64,000 nt of DNA from Rhabditoides inermis (taxonomy: Eukaryota; Nematoda; Chromadorea; Rhabditida; Rhabditidae). Location: the NCBI GenBank assembly GCA_963966185.1, contig CAWZYM010000410.1, positions 62,501-126,500 of the forward strand, written 5' to 3'. Under the pieces are notes generated by a model. It was not told the DNA's origin. It did no database searches and was given only the letters and a program-made list of their open reading frames with translations. Within the stretch, counting starts at the first letter, position 1, and the number at the start of each line of letters is the position of its first letter. A program made the translations under genes and the position numbers. Below are positions 59,844 through 64,000 of the stretch, piece by piece.

Positions 59844-62425
59844 TAATATTAAAAAAATATCTACTCTCGCCTTTGATCACAGACAGCCGCTCCGCGCGCC
59901 TCAGCGGTCAAGTTCTATCAGTAGCTGGTTGACAATGATTAGTTATCACGGATCTAATATTATAAAATATCTACTCTCGACTTTGATCACAGACAGCCGC
60001 TCCGCGCGCCTCAGCGGTCAAGTTCTATCAGTAGCTGGTTGACAATGATTAGTTATCACGGATCTAATATTATAAAGTATCTACTCTCGACTTTGATCAC
60101 AGACAGCCGCTCCGCGCGCCTCAGCGGTCAAGTTCTATCAGTAGCTGGTTGACAATGATTAGTTATCACGGATCTAATATTATAAAATTTCTACTCTCGC
60201 CTTTGATCACAGACAGCGGACAGCCGCTCCGCGCGTTTCAGCGGTCAAGTTCTATCAGTAGCTGGTTGACAATGAATAGTTATCACGGATCTAATATTAT
60301 AAAATCTCTACTCTCGCCTTTGATCACAGACAGCCGCTTCGCGCGCCTCAGCGGTCAAATTCTATCAGTAGCTGGTTGACAATGATTAGTTATCACGGAT
60401 CTAATATTATAAAATCTCTACTCTCGCCTTTGATAAAATCTCTACTCTCGCCACAGACAGCCGCTTCGCGCGCCTCAGCGGTCAAATTCTATCAGTAGCT
60501 GGTTGACAATGATTAGTTATCACGGATCCAATATTATAAAGTCTCTACTATCGCCTTTGATCACAGACAGCCGCTCCGCGCGTTTCAGCGGTCAAGTTCT
60601 ATCAGTAGCTGGTTGACAATGATTAGTTATCACGGATCTAATATTATAAAATCTCTACTCTCGCCTTTGATAAAATCTCTACTCTCGCCACAGACAGCCG
60701 CTTCGCGCGCCTCAGCGGTCAAATTCTATCAGTAGCTGGTTGACAATGATTAGTTATCACGGATCCAATATTATAAAATCTCTACTCTCGCCTTTGATCA
60801 CAGACAGCCGTTCCGCGCGTTTCAGCGGTCAAGTTCTATCAGTAGCTGGTTGACAATGAATAGTTATCACGGATCTAATATTATAAAATCTCTACTCTCG
60901 CCTTTGATCACAGACAGCCGCTTCGCGCGCCTCAGCGGTCAAATTCTATCAGTAGCTGGTTGACAATGATTAGTTATCACGGATCCAATATTATAAAGTC
61001 TCTACTATCGCCTTTGATCACAGACAGCCGCTCCGCGCGTTTCAGCGGTCAAGTTCTATCAGTAGCTGGTTGACAATGATTAGTTATCACGGATCTAATA
61101 TTATAAAATCTCTACTCTCGCCTTTGATAAAATCTCTACTCTCGCCACAGACAGCCGCTTCGCGCGCCTCAGCGGTCAAATTCTATCAGTAGCTGGTTGA
61201 CAATGATTAGTTATCACGGATCCAATATTATAAAATCTCTACTCTCGCCTTTGATCACAGACAGCCGTTCCGCGCGCCTCAGCGGTCAAATTCTATCAGT
61301 AGCTGGTTGACAATGATTAGTTATCACGGATCTAATATTATAAAATATCTACTCTCGACTTTGATCACAGACAGCCGCTCCGCGCGCCTCAGCGGTCAAG
61401 TTCTATCAGTAGCTGGTTGACAATGATTAGTTATCACGGATCTAATATTATAAAGTATCTACTCTCGACTTTGATCACAGACAGCCGCTCCGCGCGCCTC
61501 AGCGGTCAAGTTCTATCAGTAGCTGGTTGACAATGATTAGTTATCACGGATCTAATATTATAAAATTTCTACTCTCGCCTTTGATCACAGACAGCGGACA
61601 GCCGCTCCGCGCGTTTCAGCGGTCAAGTTCTATCAGTAGCTGGTTGACAATGAATAGTTATCACGGATCTAATATTATAAAATCTCTACTCTCGCCTTTG
61701 ATCACAGACAGCCGCTTCGCGCGCCTCAGCGGTCAAATTCTATCAGTAGCTGGTTGACAATGATTAGTTATCACGGATCCAATATTATAAAGTCTCTACT
61801 CTCGCCTTTGATCACAGACAGCCGCTCCGCGCGTTTCAGCGGTCAAGTTCTATCAGTAGCTGGTTGACAATGATTAGTTATCACGGATCTAATATTATAA
61901 AATCTCTACTCTCGCCTTTGATAAAATCTCTACTCTCGCCACAGACAGCCGCTTCGCGCGCCTCAGCGGTCAAATTCTATCAGTAGCTGGTTGACAATGA
62001 TTAGTTATCACGGATCCAATATTATAAAATCTCTACTCTCGCCTTTGATCACAGACAGCCGTTCCGCGCGTTTCAGCGGTCAAGTTCTATCAGTAGCTGG
62101 TTGACAATGAATAGTTATCACGGATCTAATATTATAAAATCTCTACTCTCGCCTTTGATCACAGACAGCCGCTTCGCGCGCCTCAGCGGTCAAATTCTAT
62201 CAGTAGATGGTTGACAATGATTAGTTATCACGGATCCAATATTATAAAGTCTCTACTCTCGCCTTTGATCACAGACAGCCGTTCCGCGCGCCTCAGCGGT
62301 CAAATTCTATCAGTAGCTGGTTGACAATTATTAGTTATCACGGATCTAATATTATAAAATATCTACTCTCGCCTACGATCATAGACAGCCGCTCCGCGCG
62401 CCTCCGCGGTCAAATTCTATCAGTA
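59844..62425 (+). repeat. satB array with higher-order repeats (~23 monomers)
   Basis: Marked GATAAAATCTC variant at 60432, 60669, 61126 and 61920 (spacings 237, 457, 794). GCGGACA variant at about 60216 and 61594. Closely parallels the right half of 53084-56183. Confidence 0.95.
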
Positions 62426-62565
62426 GATCAGTAATTATAATAATATATGATACTGATATACATTGATACTGATATGCATTCTTTCCTACTCTCTGATCTT
62501 TCACTCTCTCGTATGCACATAGAGGGCGCTCCGGCACACTCCGCGGTAAAGCCTATCAGAAACTG
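62426..62565 (+). repeat. satA remnant between satB and linker
   Basis: Third copy of the rearranged monomer at 23888 and 56184. Confidence 0.9.
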
Positions 62566-62638
62566 GTTGACAATTTTTATTTATTAGAGATACAAATATA
62601 ATTTATAGTTATCACTGGTCTTTTATTATAAAGTCAAT

Positions 62639-62680
<42 letters not shown>

Positions 62681-62840
62681 GGAGAAAGAGAGACGAAAGA
62701 GAGAGCGAGAGAGAGAAAGACGAAAGAGAGAGAGAGAGATAGAGAGAGAGAGATAGAGAGAGAGCAAGAGAGGGAGAGAGGGAGAGAGGGAGAGAAAGAG
62801 AGAAAGAGAGGTGAGAAAAGGAATTGGATGAAAAAAGGAG
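62566..62840 (+). repeat. Linker L with GA tracts
   Basis: Same as 24028 and 56326, with GA run-length differences. Confidence 0.9.
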
Positions 62841-63730
62841 GTTACATAGTATTTCGCCTCGCCTCACTTCCCTGATTGAATATAGAATGACGTGAGTGCA
62901 TATAGTAATGTTTTATTGTATGTGCTCAGAAAATAAAAGTTGCACAGTTTGTTGGAGTGTGGTGAGCTGTTTCGTAGTGCGTGGTGATGTTCTCGCTCAT
63001 TTGCACAATTGACTGTCTTTTTCTCTGACATCAGACAGACTGGCAGCTGGCGCACTCTCACCTCGCCACACTCTCTCGTCGTGGGGCAATAAAGTGGCGT
63101 CGATTAGAGGAATTTAATTGATAGCGGGCGTCAGAGGTCACAAAAAGATGCAAATTTTGGTAGAAGTGTAGTGGCCACCTATTTGTATGTTGTAGTAAAG
63201 GGAGATCTGACACGGTTGCCTAGTTTTCTTGATCAGCCCGCGACAACTGTTTGGTGTCGCCTCACCTCGATTAAATCACTTCGTGAAAAGAAACCAGGAG
63301 GAGTTATAAAAAGATTACGGGCCAATTTGTAGGTGAGGGAGTGTAGAGGAGTGACGTCGAAACCGTTTTTCGATAGCTGAAGTCTGCGATTCGCAGTACT
63401 CGTTCTTGTAAGGCCTACTCGATGCAACCGTTCAACGACCTAACCGTCTCTTCATCTGACACACTATTTCGCTCTTTTTTCTGTCTGACTCTCTCTGATT
63501 ACGCGCTGTTTCGTCGAATTTTCTTTAAGGCTTATAGCTCCGCGGATATGAGAGATAAAGGGCTGAAAATTGGAATCCTGCATCTCGGGACCGAGACCAT
63601 CGGATCGATGTCACGTTTGGCTAGATAGGAGTAGTGGGTGGCGCGGTAGAGCGATGGACGGACGGACAAAAAGTGCGGAAACCATAGGGCATTTGACACT
63701 TACACCCGACTAGCGCGCTTCGCGCGCTAG
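62841..63730 (+). repeat. Module M15 (full)
   Basis: Almost identical to M6 through the tail GACGGACGGACAAAAAGTGC and the hairpin at 63710-63730. Confidence 0.95.
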
Positions 63731-63989
63731 AAATATAGGTATAAAATAGAGGAGAAAATTATCTATCGATTGATATATAGATTGACTTGATATGTGCTCT
63801 GGAAGTGCTGATAGGAGCTGTGCTAGAAGTGCTGTTGTCAGTCTTCCAGTAGATGACTTATCTTTATTTATTATCTTATTTTTTTTAATTTTCAGTAATT
63901 TTAAATAATTAGAAAGTGTCACAGTCTATCAGTATCCGGTTGATAGTTACTGCTTTTGTACAAATAATATATTTACTATACTCTTATAG
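63731..63989 (+). repeat. Spacer S15
   Basis: Matches S4 (15859-16119), not S6, although its module matches M6. Ends CTATACTCTTATAG. Confidence 0.9.
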
Positions 63990-64000
63990 TAGGCTCGCCC
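63990..64000. mobile_element. Start of a further copy of insert U1
   Basis: TAGGCTCGCCC at the window edge equals the first 11 bases of U1 at 16120, after the same spacer. A further U1 copy probably follows outside the window. Confidence 0.7.

Noticed and set aside
20290..62425. Triplicated satB blocks as an assembly duplication error
   Set aside because: Each copy has its own GA lengths, monomer deletions and flanks, so simple assembly duplication is unlikely, although only long reads can exclude local collapse or expansion.
1..64000. 5S rRNA, snRNA, full tRNA or telomeric repeats
   Set aside because: No tRNA-like cloverleaf with both boxes, no rRNA-like segment and no TTAGG/TTAGGG runs were seen on either strand.

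Overview
This window looks like nuclear DNA from an animal, most likely an invertebrate. There are no operons, Shine-Dalgarno sites or dense gene order. Instead there are long dinucleotide tracts, AT-rich satellites with GC-rich boxes, and elements with (GACG/GACA)n tails. I cannot name the taxon. No intact, recognisable gene is visible. Almost every open frame of 60-140 codons is a by-product of a repeat: Ser-Leu or Arg-Glu runs from CT/GA tracts, or frames recurring because the DNA itself is repeated.

The window is a composite macrosatellite. From about 4.4 kb to the end one block recurs in the same + strand order: (1) a satellite array of about 137-139-bp monomers (satA), sometimes joined to an array of 110-bp monomers (satB); (2) an AT-rich linker L with a purine-rich (GA)n tract; (3) an 850-890-bp module M, present 15 times; (4) at the 3' end of M a perfect 9-bp-arm hairpin (arm CTAGCGCGC, loop TTC); (5) an about 260-bp spacer S leading into the next satA array. 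Block length varies from about 1.2 to 7 kb, mainly through satellite copy number.

Region by region: 1-4.4 kb is an older edge. Two unrelated bodies (about 961-1548 and 2480-3752) carry the same kind of GACG/GACA tail and the same class of hairpin, followed by S-like and satA-like sequence. 4.4-16.1 kb holds modules M1-M4 with large satA arrays. 16.1-17.3 kb is a 1.16-kb insert (U1) with a possible pair of spliced minus-strand exons. 17.3-33.0 kb holds M5-M9 and two satB arrays, one with higher-order structure. 33.0-34.4 kb is low-copy sequence (U2) joined to the 3' part of U1. 34.4-37.2 kb repeats 17.3-19.2 kb. 37.2-38.6 kb has degenerate satA relics. 38.6-47.5 kb holds M11 and M12 and the largest satA array. 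47.5-51.2 kb is a mosaic copy of the 6.9-14.3 kb region. 51.3-64.0 kb holds M14 and M15 and two more copies of the satB higher-order array. The window ends inside a further copy of the S-U1 junction seen at 16.12 kb.

Main inference: the hairpin is the unifying element. It ends three unrelated bodies, it resembles the GC box of every satA monomer, and copies that match on one side of it are joined to different partners on the other side. This fits a non-autonomous, tandem-repeat-bearing element family, perhaps Helentron/HINE-like, whose 3' hairpin acts as an exchange point and seeded the satellites. No Rep/helicase, transposase or reverse transcriptase is visible, so the class is not proven.
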